Positions 28,333 through 39,700 of a stretch of DNA of 64,000 nt are shown here, piece after piece. The translations under genes were made by a program, and so were the position numbers. Source of the stretch: Lampropedia cohaerens (GTDB taxonomy: Bacteria; Pseudomonadota; Gammaproteobacteria; Burkholderiales; Burkholderiaceae_C); contig NZ_LBNQ01000040.1 in assembly GCF_001005215.1 (NCBI RefSeq), forward strand, positions 101,854-165,853, written 5' to 3'. Position 1 is the stretch's first letter. Every line of letters begins with the position of its first letter. Under the pieces are notes generated by a model, which made no database searches, was not told the DNA's origin, and saw only the letters and a program-made list of their open reading frames with translations.

Positions 28333-28865
28333 GTGTGTTCCAAAAAAAACTTACCTAGCCCGGCCCCGCACAGCCGGCGTGATCCCGTGCAAGGCAGTCT
28401 GTGTATCAAGCGTGCGCAGGTGCGATGCACCGCATCACACTAGGTGTCTGTCAACGCGCCTGCGATTAACGCGTTACCTAGCCCCCAGTAGATTGCCCTA
28501 TGCAGGCATTCCCTAGGGGCTGACCGGAATGGGCAACGATGTCCAGACGCCCGGAACGAACGCCAGTATTGCCGATCCTGCGCGCTTTGAATGCCTGCCT
28601 TGACTGCGTCATGAGAGGCGAGTCGGTGAAGCCCTGACCACGACGATGGTCACGGCGCGCTGGATGGATGTCTTCACGCGTGCCGAACTAATCCATGCGA
28701 CCACGCTGGCGTGCAACCATCAATGCCCTGATTGGCCCGGGCACCGCAACTGCCGCATTGGGTGACGTTGCGCGAACGCATTGATGGCATGGTGCCAGAC
28801 GATGAAGACGAAAGAATGCATTGCAACCCGCGGGCTGTGCGCGGAGGCGCAAGTGTGCATCGAAA
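28333..28865. other. Gene-free region with ACCTAG motifs
   Basis: A 533-bp stretch with no supported gene. TTACCTAGCCC occurs at 28351-28361 and again at 28474-28484, an inverted ACCTAG at 28440-28445, and CCTAGG near 28512. The rest shows no coding bias, clear promoter or terminator. It separates two minus-strand genes. Confidence 0.5.
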
Positions 28866-29075
28866 TCAGTGCGGCTTATATTGAATGTCAATGTTGGCCT
28901 TGCCGCCCAGACGCAATTGGCGCAGGAACTGCTTGTGCAGCGTGTAGGGAGTGGAGGCTTCGGCATGCCACCCCTGAACTTCCGGGCTTTGCGCGTGGAA
29001 CAGCAGCTTGTCCGCGTCAAAGGACAGTATCAGGCGAACCGAATTCGAGGCCGAAGAGGGGGAGGTATCGGTCAT
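28866..29075 (-). CDS. Small hypothetical protein
   Basis: A 69-codon frame starting at ATG 29075, divergent from sbp. I do not recognise a family. Third codon positions are mostly G or C throughout (as in its neighbours), which argues for coding. The predicted protein has a Ser/Thr-rich start, a mixed strand-helix core (VRLILSFDADKLLFHAQS) and a basic C-terminus ending in a predicted strand. No signal peptide or membrane segment. No strong Shine-Dalgarno is visible. Its position across the sbp control region suggests it might share sulfur control, which is inference. Confidence 0.5.
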   Translation of the reverse strand: MTDTSPSSASNSVRLILSFDADKLLFHAQSPEVQGWHAEASTPYTLHKQFLRQLRLGGKANIDIQYKPH

Positions 29076-29186
29076 GGGGAACGTTTCTATTGTCAATGCT
29101 TTGATTCTAGAACTTCTCGCTGGCAGCGCGCTTGGATGCATGAGAGCCGTGCTCGCCTATTGCGCAGCGGCAGCCAGTGGTACCTA

Positions 29187-29213
29187 TTCATATATCTTTG
29201 TGAAATATATGAA
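29187..29213. promoter_or_regulatory. Palindromic operator upstream of sbp (candidate CysB site)
   Basis: A perfect inverted repeat, TTCATATAT (29187-29195) and ATATATGAA (29205-29213), has a 9-bp centre. It lies in an AT-rich patch of an otherwise GC-rich window, just upstream of a -10-like GATAAT at 29233-29238 with no good -35, as expected for an activated promoter. Because the downstream operon imports sulfate, the LysR-type regulator CysB is the natural candidate, but this is inferred from context. Confidence 0.55.
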
Positions 29214-29289
29214 GTACAAATATGTATTTTGAGATAATAAGTAAGCCGCGCAGAATCCGGCTCCTTCAATGTTCGACCGACAACACCGC

Positions 29290-30303
29290 ATGTCTATCAC
29301 CAAGAGCGCCGTTCTCAAGACTACATTTGCAGCTTTTGCACTTGCCCTGGCCAGCAGCGCGGCTTTCGCGCAGCAGACGTTGCTCAATGCCTCGTACGAC
29401 GTGGCGCGCGAGTTCTACCGGGAGATCAACCCGGCCTTCTCGAAGCACTACAAGGAAGCCGCCGGCCAGGACATTCGCGTTGACCAGGCTCACGGGGGCT
29501 CCAGCGCACAGGCGCGCGCCGTGCGCGAAGGGCTGGAAGCCGACGTGGTGACCATGAACACGACGACGGATATCGAGTTTCTCGCCGAGCATGGCTTTGT
29601 GGCCAAGGACTGGGCCAGCCGCTTCCCCTATGATGCGGCGCCGACGACTTCGACCATGCTGTTTCTCGTGCGTGATGGCAATCCGAAGAACATCCGCGAC
29701 TGGGACGATTTGATCAGGGAAGATGTGCAGGTTGTCGTCGTTAATCCCAAGACGGGAGGCAATGGGCGTTATGCCTACCTGGCCGCATGGGGTTCGGTGC
29801 TGGAGAAAGGCGGCAGTGAGGACGACGCACGCGCCTTTGTCAGCAAGCTCTACAAGAACGTGCCGGCGCTGGGCAAGGGCGGGCGCGATGCCACGTCGAT
29901 CTTCCTGCAGCGCAACATCGGTGATGTGCTGATCACTTTCGAATCCGAGGTGCTGTCGGTGGAGCGCGAGTTCGGCAAAGGCAAGGTCGAGGCCGTTTAC
30001 CCGAGCAGCAGCGTACTGGCTGAGAACCCGGTAGCCATTGTCGAGCCAGTGGTTGAGAAAAAGGGCACGGCCGAAGCCGCCAAGGCCTACCTGAACTTCC
30101 TCTACACTGAAGAAGCGCAGGAGATCGCCGCACGGCATGGCCTGCGTCCGCGCTCCGAAGCGGTGCTGACCAAGTACCAGGAGCAGTTCAAGCCGGTCAA
30201 GCTTTTCCGTGTCAATAAGTACTTCGGCTCGCTGTCGCAGGCGCAGAAAGTCCACTTTGACGACGGCGGCGAATTCGACAAGCTCTACCAACTGGCACGT
30301 TGA
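29290..30303 (+). CDS. sbp: Periplasmic sulfate-binding protein
   Basis: Captures sulfate (possibly thiosulfate) for the CysTWA ABC importer. ATG at 29290 gives 337 aa with a clean signal peptide cut after SSAAFAQ. LLNASYDVAREFYREINPAF, QAHGGSSAQARAV, and NPKTGGNGRYAYLAAWG are characteristic of the Sbp/CysP family and include residues that hydrogen-bond the anion. An in-frame ATG at 29269 would lengthen it by 7 residues. First gene of the sbp-cysT-cysW-cysA-dsbB series; Sbp and CysP cannot be told apart by eye. Confidence 0.92.
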   Translation: MSITKSAVLKTTFAAFALALASSAAFAQQTLLNASYDVAREFYREINPAFSKHYKEAAGQDIRVDQAHGGSSAQARAVREGLEADVVTMNTTTDIEFLAEHGFVAKDWASRFPYDAAPTTSTMLFLVRDGNPKNIRDWDDLIREDVQVVVVNPKTGGNGRYAYLAAWGSVLEKGGSEDDARAFVSKLYKNVPALGKGGRDATSIFLQRNIGDVLITFESEVLSVEREFGKGKVEAVYPSSSVLAENPVAIVEPVVEKKGTAEAAKAYLNFLYTEEAQEIAARHGLRPRSEAVLTKYQEQFKPVKLFRVNKYFGSLSQAQKVHFDDGGEFDKLYQLAR

Positions 30304-30414
30304 TGATCGCTTGAACGTTGCATCATTCCTGTGCGGGGCGGCTGTCCGCCCCGCTACGCCTGTTGCGAGCGCGGATGCTTGCAGCAGGCGCTTTCGTTTC
30401 TGACCGTGTCGCCT

Positions 30415-31311
30415 ATGCCTTCCTTTTTGCATTTCTTTGGCAACTCGCCGCTGTCCACAGGGGAGCGGTTCCGCCGCGCCGGGCGCCCCAAGCGTGTGCT
30501 GCCCGGCTTTGGCCTGACGATGGGCTATACGCTGTTCTATCTCAGCCTGATCGTCCTGCTGCCTCTTTTTGTGCTGTTTGCCAACACCTTCTCGATGACC
30601 TGGGAGGAATTCTGGCAGGCCGTTTCCGCGCCGCGTGTTGTGGCCTCGTACAAGCTCACCTTCGGTGCGTCGTTGCTGGCGGCCTGCGTCAACCTGGTGG
30701 CCGGCATGCTGGTGGCCTGGGTGCTGGTGCGCTATCAGTTTCCCTTCAAGCGCGTGGTTGATGCCTTGGTGGACCTGCCGTTTGCGCTGCCAACGGCCGT
30801 GGCCGGCATTGCGCTGGCGGCGTTGCTGGCGCCCAATGGCTGGGTGGGCCGCTGGTTCGACATGATCGGGGTGCAGGTCGCCTTCAATCCCATAGGGGTG
30901 GTTGTGGCGCTGATTTTCATCGGATTGCCGTTTGTGGTGCGCACCGTGCAGCCCGTGCTGGAAGACTTCGAGAAGGAACTGGAGGAGGCGGCCGGCTGCC
31001 TGGGCGCAACGCGTTGGCAAACCTTTTGCAAGGTCATCCTGCCTGCTATCCTGCCTGCGCTGATGACCGGATTTGCGATGGCATTTGCGCGCGCCATCGG
31101 GGAATACGGCTCGGTCATTTTCATTGCCGGCAACATCCCGATGGTCTCGGAGATCACACCCTTCATCATCATCGGCAAGCTCGACCAGTACGACTACAAC
31201 GGCGCCACCGCGGTGGCGCTGGTGATGCTGGTGGCGTCGTTCTCAATGCTGCTCGTCATCAATGGCCTGCAGGCGTGGCAACGCCGCCGGGCTGGAGGGA
31301 CGCACCAATGA
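30415..31311 (+). CDS. cysT: Sulfate ABC transporter permease CysT
   Basis: One of the two inner-membrane permeases of the sulfate/thiosulfate importer. Start MPSFLHFFGNSP at 30415 gives 298 aa. Six transmembrane segments are visible, with the ATPase-contacting EAA loop around ELEEAAGCLGATRWQTFCKVILP. The stop TGA overlaps the ATG of cysW (ATGA at 31308-31311), so the genes are translationally coupled. Confidence 0.95.
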   Translation: MPSFLHFFGNSPLSTGERFRRAGRPKRVLPGFGLTMGYTLFYLSLIVLLPLFVLFANTFSMTWEEFWQAVSAPRVVASYKLTFGASLLAACVNLVAGMLVAWVLVRYQFPFKRVVDALVDLPFALPTAVAGIALAALLAPNGWVGRWFDMIGVQVAFNPIGVVVALIFIGLPFVVRTVQPVLEDFEKELEEAAGCLGATRWQTFCKVILPAILPALMTGFAMAFARAIGEYGSVIFIAGNIPMVSEITPFIIIGKLDQYDYNGATAVALVMLVASFSMLLVINGLQAWQRRRAGGTHQ

Positions 31312-32302
31312 CTGCCACTGCACAAGACCAACCAGCGGCGCAGCCGCGTGTCGTGGTCACGACTACGGAATCCCCACTGGTGCGGCGCCTGCTCATCGGC
31401 GCGGCGCTGGCCTTCCTGCTGCTGTTTCTGGTACTGCCGCTGGTTGCGGTCTTTGTCGAGGCGTTCCGTCAGGGCATAGGCGCATTCCTGCGCGCCTTCG
31501 ACTCGGCCGAGACATGGTCGGCCGTGCGGCTGACGCTGATTACGGCTGCCATCGTCGTGCCACTGAATCTGGTGTTTGGCGTCATGGCTGCCTGGGCCAT
31601 CGCCAAGTACGAGTTCAGGGGCAAGGCACTGTTGATTACGCTGATCGATCTGCCATTCTCGATCTCGCCGGTGGTGGCCGGGCTGGCCTACGTGCTGGTC
31701 TATGGGGTCTATGGCTGGCTCGGTCCGCTGCTGCAGGCGCATGACATCAAGATCATCTATGCCGTGCCCGGTATCGTGCTGGTGACCATTTTCGTGACCT
31801 TCCCGTTCATCGCGCGCGAGCTGATCCCGCTGATGGAGGCGCAGGGCACGGACGAGGAGCAGGCCGCCATCGTACTGGGTGCATCTGGCTTTCGTACGTT
31901 CTGGAGCGTGACGCTGCCCAACATCAAGTGGGGGCTGATCTACGGGGTCATCCTCACCAACGCACGGGCGATGGGTGAATTCGGCGCGGTGTCGGTCGTC
32001 TCCGGGCACATCCGTGGCCAGACCAACACCATTCCGCTGCAGGTGGAAATCCTCTATGCCGACTACCAGTCGGTGGCGGCGTTTTCGCTGGCGACCTTGC
32101 TGGCGCTGCTGGCACTGGTGACGCTGGCGATCAAGACCTGGGTGGAGTGGCAGCATGCGGCGCAGCGTCGGCATGCAGGCGATCTGCCGCCCGAAAATCC
32201 TGATGCAACCGGCGAGGCGGCCATCGCCGAGGGCGCACTGCGCAGCGCCGGATGGGCCTATCCGGCCAACGTCGCGGGCGCGACAAGCAAGGAGCACACA
32301 GC

Positions 32303-32306
<4 letters not shown>
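31308..32306 (+). CDS. cysW: Sulfate ABC transporter permease CysW
   Basis: Second permease subunit of the sulfate importer, 332 aa from ATG 31308, with a GGAGG Shine-Dalgarno inside the cysT end. The hydrophilic N-terminus of about 25 residues is followed by six membrane segments and an EAA loop ([20 protein letters not shown]). The C-terminal 45 residues are a hydrophilic extension. Its TGA overlaps the cysA ATG (32303-32306). Confidence 0.95.
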
Positions 32307-33408
<1,102 letters not shown>

Positions 33409-33412
<4 letters not shown>

Positions 33413-33930
33413 GTGCGCTCTGCAACTTCTTTTTCGGCTCCACCCGTCGTTTGCTGGCCATCATCGCCGTGGCTGCGGCCTGCCTGCTGGCGTTTGCAAT
33501 TTACCTGCAACATGCCGTGGGACTGGTGCCGTGCCCCATGTGCATCGTGCAGCGCTACGCGCTCACTGCAGTGATCCTGACTGCGGGAATCGGCGCGCTG
33601 TGGGGACACCGCCTGTGGCTTGGCCTGTGGGGTGCCCTGGCGCTGGTGTCGGCGGGATTTGGCGCGTTCGTTGCCGCGCGGCAGAGCTGGATGCAGTGGT
33701 ATCCGCCGGAGATTCTGACCTGCGGGCGGGACTTCTACGGCATCATGGAGCGGCGCATTCCGCTGCGCGACAAGATTCCCGCGCTGTTTCAGGGCACCGG
33801 CGACTGCGTGACGGTGGACTGGACGCTGCTGGGTCTGTCGATTGCCAATTGGTCTTTCATCGCCTTTGCGGCGTTCACCGTGGCTTTGCTGGCAGTGGCC
33901 GTTCGCCGCGGCTTGCGGCGCGGCGCGTGA
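33409..33930 (+). CDS. dsbB: Disulfide bond formation protein DsbB
   Basis: Inner-membrane quinone reductase that reoxidises DsbA. Four transmembrane helices; the first cysteine pair is Cys42-Cys45 (PCPMC) and the second Cys105/Cys133, both on predicted periplasmic loops. The start is TTG at 33409, overlapping the cysA TGA as TTGA and preceded by GGAAGGA. Coupling to a sulfate import operon is unusual on functional grounds but makes sense through cysteine and thiol supply; this is inference. Length 173 aa. Confidence 0.93.
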
Positions 33931-33941
33931 CAAGCTATTGC

Positions 33942-34457
33942 TCAGCGGATCGGCCCCGAGTCGGGTGACCCCTGATCGGGTTCGGCATTGTGTGCCAACT
34001 GGGGAGCAGGTGCGCGACGCAGCTGGTCCTCGATCTGGCCGATATAGGCGGCAGTGGTGTTGTCGGAATCGTCCACGCGGGCGTAGAGATGGTCCTCCAG
34101 CTCCTCGATCTGGCGGCGCAATGTGTCCTGGCTTTCCCTGTGCTGCTGCGTTAGCAGCTCGCGCAGTTCGTTAAAGCGCGAGGCCTCCGCTTTTTCCGCC
34201 AGCTCGCGCTGCCGTTTCAGCTCCTTGGTGTGGCGGTGATAGTCGACGATGATCGTGGCCTTGAGCCACAGGATATAGGCCACAAACAGAATAGCCAGCG
34301 CAGCCAGCAGTACCAGCAGCACGAGGCCCGGCGGCGCGTCAATGGAGGCGATGCCCAGAGACGTGGTCGCTGGCGTGTTCAGCGCATCCCAGTTGAAGTA
34401 GTACAGGCCGCCGATGGCGATCGCGAGGAGGGTGATCAATATGAGCCGTGCGTTCAT
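33942..34457 (-). CDS. Membrane-anchored coiled-coil hypothetical protein
   Basis: Product of 171 aa. Transmembrane helices are predicted near residues 5-22 and 43-65, followed by a charged alpha-helical stretch (about 75-130) with heptad character and an acidic, Pro-rich tail. The layout resembles LapA-domain proteins, but no signature residue settles this. It faces dsbB (11 bp between stops) and is divergent from cobA. No function can be inferred. Confidence 0.6.
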   Translation of the reverse strand: MNARLILITLLAIAIGGLYYFNWDALNTPATTSLGIASIDAPPGLVLLVLLAALAILFVAYILWLKATIIVDYHRHTKELKRQRELAEKAEASRFNELRELLTQQHRESQDTLRRQIEELEDHLYARVDDSDNTTAAYIGQIEDQLRRAPAPQLAHNAEPDQGSPDSGPIR

Positions 34458-34579
34458 GCGTTGTCGCTTCCATCCAGTGTGGCGCTGCCAGCAGGCAACA
34501 GGTTCTCAGGCATTATCCGGCATTGCCGTGCCGACGCTGCCAGACAACGGCGCCTCGTTGCCCGCAGAATTTGGTGTGA

Positions 34580-34607
34580 TTGGTGTGCGCGTGAATCTTC
34601 TTATAAC
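34580..34607 (+). promoter_or_regulatory. Candidate cobA promoter
   Basis: TTGGTG (34580-34585) and TATAAC (34602-34607) are separated by 16 bp and lie about 50 bp before the cobA start. A small inverted repeat TTCTT/AAGAA overlaps the -10. Moderate match only. Confidence 0.4.
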
Positions 34608-34658
34608 GGAAAGAAATGTTGTTTCGTGGAAAATGGCGGATTGACTTTGATTGATCCT

Positions 34659-35513
34659 ATGCCAACTGTGCCTTTGCCAGACCATGCTGCAGCCGTATCC
34701 GCCGCGACGCCATCGGCCGTAGGTGAATGCCTGCTGGTGGGCGCCGGCCCGGGTGATCCCGAATTGCTCACGCTCAAGGCCATCAAGGCCATCGGGCGGG
34801 CAACGGTGCTGCTGGTCGATGACCTGGTCAGTGACGCGGTGCTGGCCTATGCGTCGCCGCAGGCACGCATCATTCACGTCGGCAAGCGCGGCGGTTGCAA
34901 GAGCACGCCGCAGGCCTTCATTGAAAAGCTGATGGTGCAGCAGGCCCGTGCCGGCGAGGTCGTGGTTCGCCTCAAGGGCGGTGACCCGGCAGTCTTTGGC
35001 CGCAGCGGCGAGGAGCTGCAGGCGCTGCGCGAAGCGGGTGTGCGTGCCGAGGTGATTAACGGCCTGTCCTCGGGAATCATGGCGGCCACGGCCTTGCAGG
35101 CACCGCTGACACATCGCCAGCATGCGCATGGCGTGATGCTGCTTACAGGTCATGCGGCCCCGGGCGAGGCGGAGCTGGATTGGGCAGCGATTGCCAGGAC
35201 GGCCCATGCTGCGCGCCTGACATTGGTGATATACATGGGCGTGCGCGCGGCAGGTGCCATCCGGGCCGGATTGCTGCAGGGACTGCCGGCGCAGACACCG
35301 GTTGCCGTGGTGCAGTCGGTCTCCACACCACATGAGCGGCAGCTGCTTACGACGCTGGGTGCGCTGGAGGCGGACATGGCCAAGGCCAACATGGCCAGTC
35401 CCGCCATCATTTTGGTGGGTGACGTGCTCAAGGCCAGTGCGGTCCTGCAACAATGCGGTAATGACAGCGACGATAACAAGCGCATTGAGCAGCCCCGGCG
35501 TGTCGCCGGATAG
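34659..35513 (+). CDS. cobA: Uroporphyrinogen-III C-methyltransferase
   Basis: Methylates uroporphyrinogen III at C2 and C7 to precorrin-2, the branch point to siroheme, the cofactor of sulfite and nitrite reductase. VGAGPGDPELLTLKAIKAI, VRLKGGDPAVFGRSGEE (substrate loop) and ending TPVAVVQSVSTPHE are family blocks. There is no fused CysG dehydrogenase/chelatase domain. ATG at 34659 gives 284 aa. Its position beside the sulfate operon supports a role in sulfur assimilation. Confidence 0.93.
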   Translation: MPTVPLPDHAAAVSAATPSAVGECLLVGAGPGDPELLTLKAIKAIGRATVLLVDDLVSDAVLAYASPQARIIHVGKRGGCKSTPQAFIEKLMVQQARAGEVVVRLKGGDPAVFGRSGEELQALREAGVRAEVINGLSSGIMAATALQAPLTHRQHAHGVMLLTGHAAPGEAELDWAAIARTAHAARLTLVIYMGVRAAGAIRAGLLQGLPAQTPVAVVQSVSTPHERQLLTTLGALEADMAKANMASPAIILVGDVLKASAVLQQCGNDSDDNKRIEQPRRVAG

Positions 35514-36786
35514 GGACAATCAGACCGCCGAGTTTGACGCCATTGTGTTGGGGGCGGGCGCCGCTGGCCTGTTCTGCGCGGGGGAGGCGGCGCAGCGTGG
35601 CCTGCGCGTGCTGCTGGTGGACCATGGCCGCAAGGTGGCCGAAAAGATCCGCATCTCCGGCGGCGGGCGCTGCAACTTCACCAATCGCGACCTCGATCCG
35701 CGGGCGCCGCAGCGGCATTTTCTCAGTGCCAATCCAAACTTCTGCCGTTCGGCGCTGGCGCGTTTCACGCCCCAGCACTTCATCACCTTGATGCAGCAGG
35801 CTGGCATCGCGTTCCACGAAAAGCACAAAGGCCAACTGTTCTGCGACGAGCGGGCACAGGCGCTGATCGACTGGCTGGTGGAGCGCTGCACCCGGTTTGC
35901 CGTGCAGCGCTGGCAACCCGCGCAGGTGCTTGCGGTTGCGCGCGAGCAGTTGCCAGGTCAGGACATCTGCGTGCCTGGGCGGTTTTGTGTGCAGACCAGC
36001 ATGGGTGAGGCACGCGCGCCGCAACTGGTCGTGGCCACCGGTGGGTTGTCCATTCCCAAGATCGGTGCAAGCGACCTGGGATATCGGATTGCGCGCAAGT
36101 TTGGCGTTCCAGTCGTGGCGCAACGGCCCGGACTGGTTCCTTTGGTGTTTTCTCCGGCGCAGCAGGGCGTGGACTTTGCCGCGCTGGCAGGCGTGGCATT
36201 ACCTGTCAGAGTCCGCGTGCAACCGGCCGCAGCCAGGCCGGATATGCGCACGGCCGTGGTGTTCGATGAGGACCTGCTGTTTACCCATCGCGGTCTGTCG
36301 GGGCCTGCGATCTTGCAGATTTCCAGCTACTGGCAGCCAGGCGATGCGCTGTGCATCGACTTGCTACCCGGGCAGGATGCGCTGGCGCTGCTGCGTGCCG
36401 CCAAGGCCGGCAGCCGCAAGCAGTTGGTCAATATAGTGGCCCAGTGGCTGCCGCAGCGGCTGACGGAGGCGATTGTCGCGGAGCAGCCACAGTGGCAGCG
36501 CCCCATCGATCAGGTCAGTGATCGGGCGTTGACCGCATTGGCTGAGCGGCTGCAGCGCTGGCAGCTCATGCCCAATGGCAGCGAAGGCTATGCGAAGGCG
36601 GAGGTCACGGTCGGTGGTGTGGACACGCAGGCGCTGTCGTCCAAAACCATGGAGTGCCGGCAGGTGCCGGGGCTGTATTTCATCGGCGAAGTGGTCGATG
36701 TAACGGGCTGGCTGGGGGGCTACAACTTTCAGTGGGCATGGGCCAGTGCCTACGCCTGTGCACAGGCTTTGCGCGAGGACGGATAA
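35461..36786 (+). CDS. HI0933/BaiN-like flavoprotein (NAD(P)/FAD-dependent oxidoreductase)
   Basis: FAD-binding oxidoreductase of the HI0933 family. The dinucleotide-binding VLGAGAAGLFCAGEAA is near the start, RISGGGRCNFTNRD follows, and the C-terminal EVVDVTGWLGGYNFQWAWASA closes the FAD site. The physiological substrate is unknown. ATG at 35461 (441 aa) overlaps the end of cobA by 53 bp; a GTG at 35500 is an alternative start with less overlap. Probably co-transcribed with cobA. Confidence 0.88.
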   Translation: MTATITSALSSPGVSPDRDNQTAEFDAIVLGAGAAGLFCAGEAAQRGLRVLLVDHGRKVAEKIRISGGGRCNFTNRDLDPRAPQRHFLSANPNFCRSALARFTPQHFITLMQQAGIAFHEKHKGQLFCDERAQALIDWLVERCTRFAVQRWQPAQVLAVAREQLPGQDICVPGRFCVQTSMGEARAPQLVVATGGLSIPKIGASDLGYRIARKFGVPVVAQRPGLVPLVFSPAQQGVDFAALAGVALPVRVRVQPAAARPDMRTAVVFDEDLLFTHRGLSGPAILQISSYWQPGDALCIDLLPGQDALALLRAAKAGSRKQLVNIVAQWLPQRLTEAIVAEQPQWQRPIDQVSDRALTALAERLQRWQLMPNGSEGYAKAEVTVGGVDTQALSSKTMECRQVPGLYFIGEVVDVTGWLGGYNFQWAWASAYACAQALREDG

Positions 36787-36796
36787 TCGCGCCCCT

Positions 36797-39700
36797 ATGG
36801 CTTCCAACGGTTCCCCTGATTCCCGTGACCTGTCCCCGGCGATGCAGCCGACTCCTGACGCTGATTCGCCTGCAACGGTTGCGCCGCTGCCGATCAGCTT
36901 TCCTGAAAACCTGCCTGTTTCAGCGCGACGCCATGAAATCGCGCGTGCGTTGCGAGACCATCAGGTCATCATCGTCAGCGGCGAAACGGGCTCAGGCAAG
37001 ACGACGCAGCTGCCCAAGATAGCGCTGGCCCTGGGGCGGGGCCTGGGGCGCGGCTACAAGGACGCCAAGACCGGCCGCCGCGGCCAGTGGATCGGGCACA
37101 CCCAGCCGCGTCGCATGGCCGCCTCCAGCGTTGCCAAGCGCATTGCGGAGGAACTCGACACGCCGCTGGGTGAGGTGGTGGGCTACAAGGTGCGCTTCAA
37201 CGACCGGCTCGGACCAGCTGCGCGTGTGAAGCTGATGACCGATGGCATCCTGCTGGCCGAGACGCAGACCGATCCGCTGCTCAAGGCCTACGACACGCTG
37301 ATCATTGACGAGGCACACGAGCGCAGCCTCAACATCGATTTCCTGCTGGGCTATCTCAAGCAGATTCTGCCGAGGCGGCCAGATCTGAAGGTCGTCATCA
37401 CTTCTGCGACCATCGATGCCGACCGATTTGCGCAGCACTTTGCCAGCCGCAAGGGGCCCGCTCCCGTCATCGCAGTATCGGGGCGCACCTACCCGGTGGA
37501 GATTCGCTACCGGCCGTTCGAGGAAAGCCGTGACACCGACCTGAATACCGCGATTGCGGATGCGGTCGATGAGCTCTGGCAAGGTCGCGCTGCGGGCGAT
37601 ATCCTGGTATTTCTGCCTGGCGAGCGGGAAATCCGGGAAGCGGCCGACCACCTGCAAAAGCATCTGGCACGCGATGATGGCAAGCGCCACAGCGTGGTGC
37701 TGCCACTGTTTGCGCGGCTGTCGCAGGCCGAGCAGGACCGCGTGTTCGAAACCGGTGGGCCACCGCGCGTGGTGCTGGCCACCAACGTGGCCGAGACCTC
37801 GCTGACGGTGCCGGGCGTGCGCTACGTCATCGATGCGGGCACTGCACGCGTCAAGCGCTACAGCTACCGCAACAAGGTCGAGCAGCTTCTGGTCGAGCCG
37901 ATCAGCCAGGCGGCCGCCAACCAGCGCAGCGGCCGCTCGGGTCGTGTGGCTGATGGCATTGCCATCCGTCTCTATGACGAGGAGAGCTTTGCCAGCCGAC
38001 CGCCTTACACCGATCCGGAAATCCTGCGCTCCTCGCTGGCCGGCGTGATCCTGCGCATGAAATCGCTGGGCCTGGGTGCGGTGGAGGACTTTCCGTTTCT
38101 CGAAGCGCCATCGCCGCGGGCCATTACCGATGGCTACCAGCTGCTGCAGGAGCTGGGTGCGATGGACGAGCGCAACAGCCTCACGGAGATTGGCCAGCAG
38201 ATGGCGCGCCTGCCGCTCGATCCCCGTGTGGCGCGCATGCTGCTGGAAGCGCGCAGGCGCGGGGCGCTGGCCGAAGTGCTGGTTGTGGCCGCCGCACTGT
38301 CGGTGCAGGATGTGCGCGACCGCCCGCTTGATAAGCAGGCCCAGGCCGATCAGCAGCACGCCCGCTTTGACGATGAGAAAAGCGAGTTCGTCAGCTACCT
38401 GAAACTGTGGCAGTGGCTGCATGATGCGCGCGAAGGCCGCGCTGCGGCGCTGCCCTCTGCGCGTCAGCAGGCGCAGGCCGGCAAGGCACGGCGCAGCCAT
38501 GCGGCCCTGCCAGTGGCGCAGCGCAGCGCAGCGGGGCCGTTGGAGGCAGACGGCTCTGCCGCCACGTCCGGCGCCCAGCAGGGCCCGAGGCTGTCCAACC
38601 GCCAGTATGAACAGCTGCTGCGCAGCAGCTTCATCAACGTGCGGCGCGTGCGCGAATGGCGCGATATTCATCAGCAGCTCACGGCTGCGGTGGCCGAGCA
38701 GGGCTGGAAGGTGCAGGAGCAGCAGGCCCCTGCGTCCTACGAGGCCCTGCACCTGTCGTTGCTGGCCGGGCTGCTTGGCAACGTGGGTGTCCGGCAGGAC
38801 GACAACGACTGGTATCTGGGTGCGCGAGGCATCAAGTTCTACCGGCATCCCGGCGCGCGGCTGCGCAAGAAGCCGGGGCGCTGGGTCGTCGCTGCGGAAC
38901 TGGTGGAGACAACGCGGCTGTTTGGTCGCCAGCTCGCCAACATCGAGCCACAGTGGCTGGAGGAAGTGGGCGCGCACCTGCTCAAGAAACAGCTGCTGGA
39001 GCCCCACTGGGAGCAAAAAGCCGGCGAAGCTGTGGCGCTGGAGCGGGCGACGCTGTATGGCCTGGTGGTCTACAGCGGCCGCAAGGTGCCTTATGAGCGC
39101 GTGGATCCCGCCGCTGCGCGCGAGATCATGATTCGCCAGGCGCTGGTGCAGGGCGACTATGCGCCGGAATGGGAGCGCAAGTTTCCCTTCCTAGCCACCA
39201 ACCGCAAGCGCATTGCGCAGGTGCAGGCCATCGAGCACAAGTCGCGCCGGCAGGACGTGCTGGTCGACGATGAACTGATTTACGCCTTCTACGATCGCCA
39301 CATCCCCGAAGCCGTGGCCAATGGCCGGCAGCTGGAGGCTTGGTACCGACAGGAGCGCAGGCAGACGCCCACCCTGCTTGAACTGCAGAAAGACGAACTG
39401 ATGCGCCACGAGGCCGCGGGCGTCACGACCCAGGCCTTTCCACCCACCATCAAGCTCGCCGGCATGGATCTGAGCGTGAGCTATCTGCATGAGCCCGGCA
39501 ATCCGCGCGATGGCGTGACCGTCACCATTCCGCTGTATGCCCTCAACCAGGTGCAGGAGGCACGTTGCGACTGGCTGGTGCCTGGCATGCTGGCGGCCAA
39601 GGTGCAGGCGCTGCTCAAGAGCCTGCCGCAGCGGCCGCGCTCGCGCCTGCTACCACTGGCCGAGACTGCCGCAACCATTGCCCGGACGTGGCTGGAGGAT

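Noticed and set aside
29266..31020. A 584-codon minus-strand frame across sbp and cysT
   Set aside because: Antisense to two clearly functional genes, composition biased towards His, Arg and Gln.
36992..39016. A 674-codon open frame on the minus strand
   Set aside because: Lies antisense to hrpA, is rich in His/Arg/Ala/Gln and matches no protein family; typical shadow frame in GC-rich DNA.
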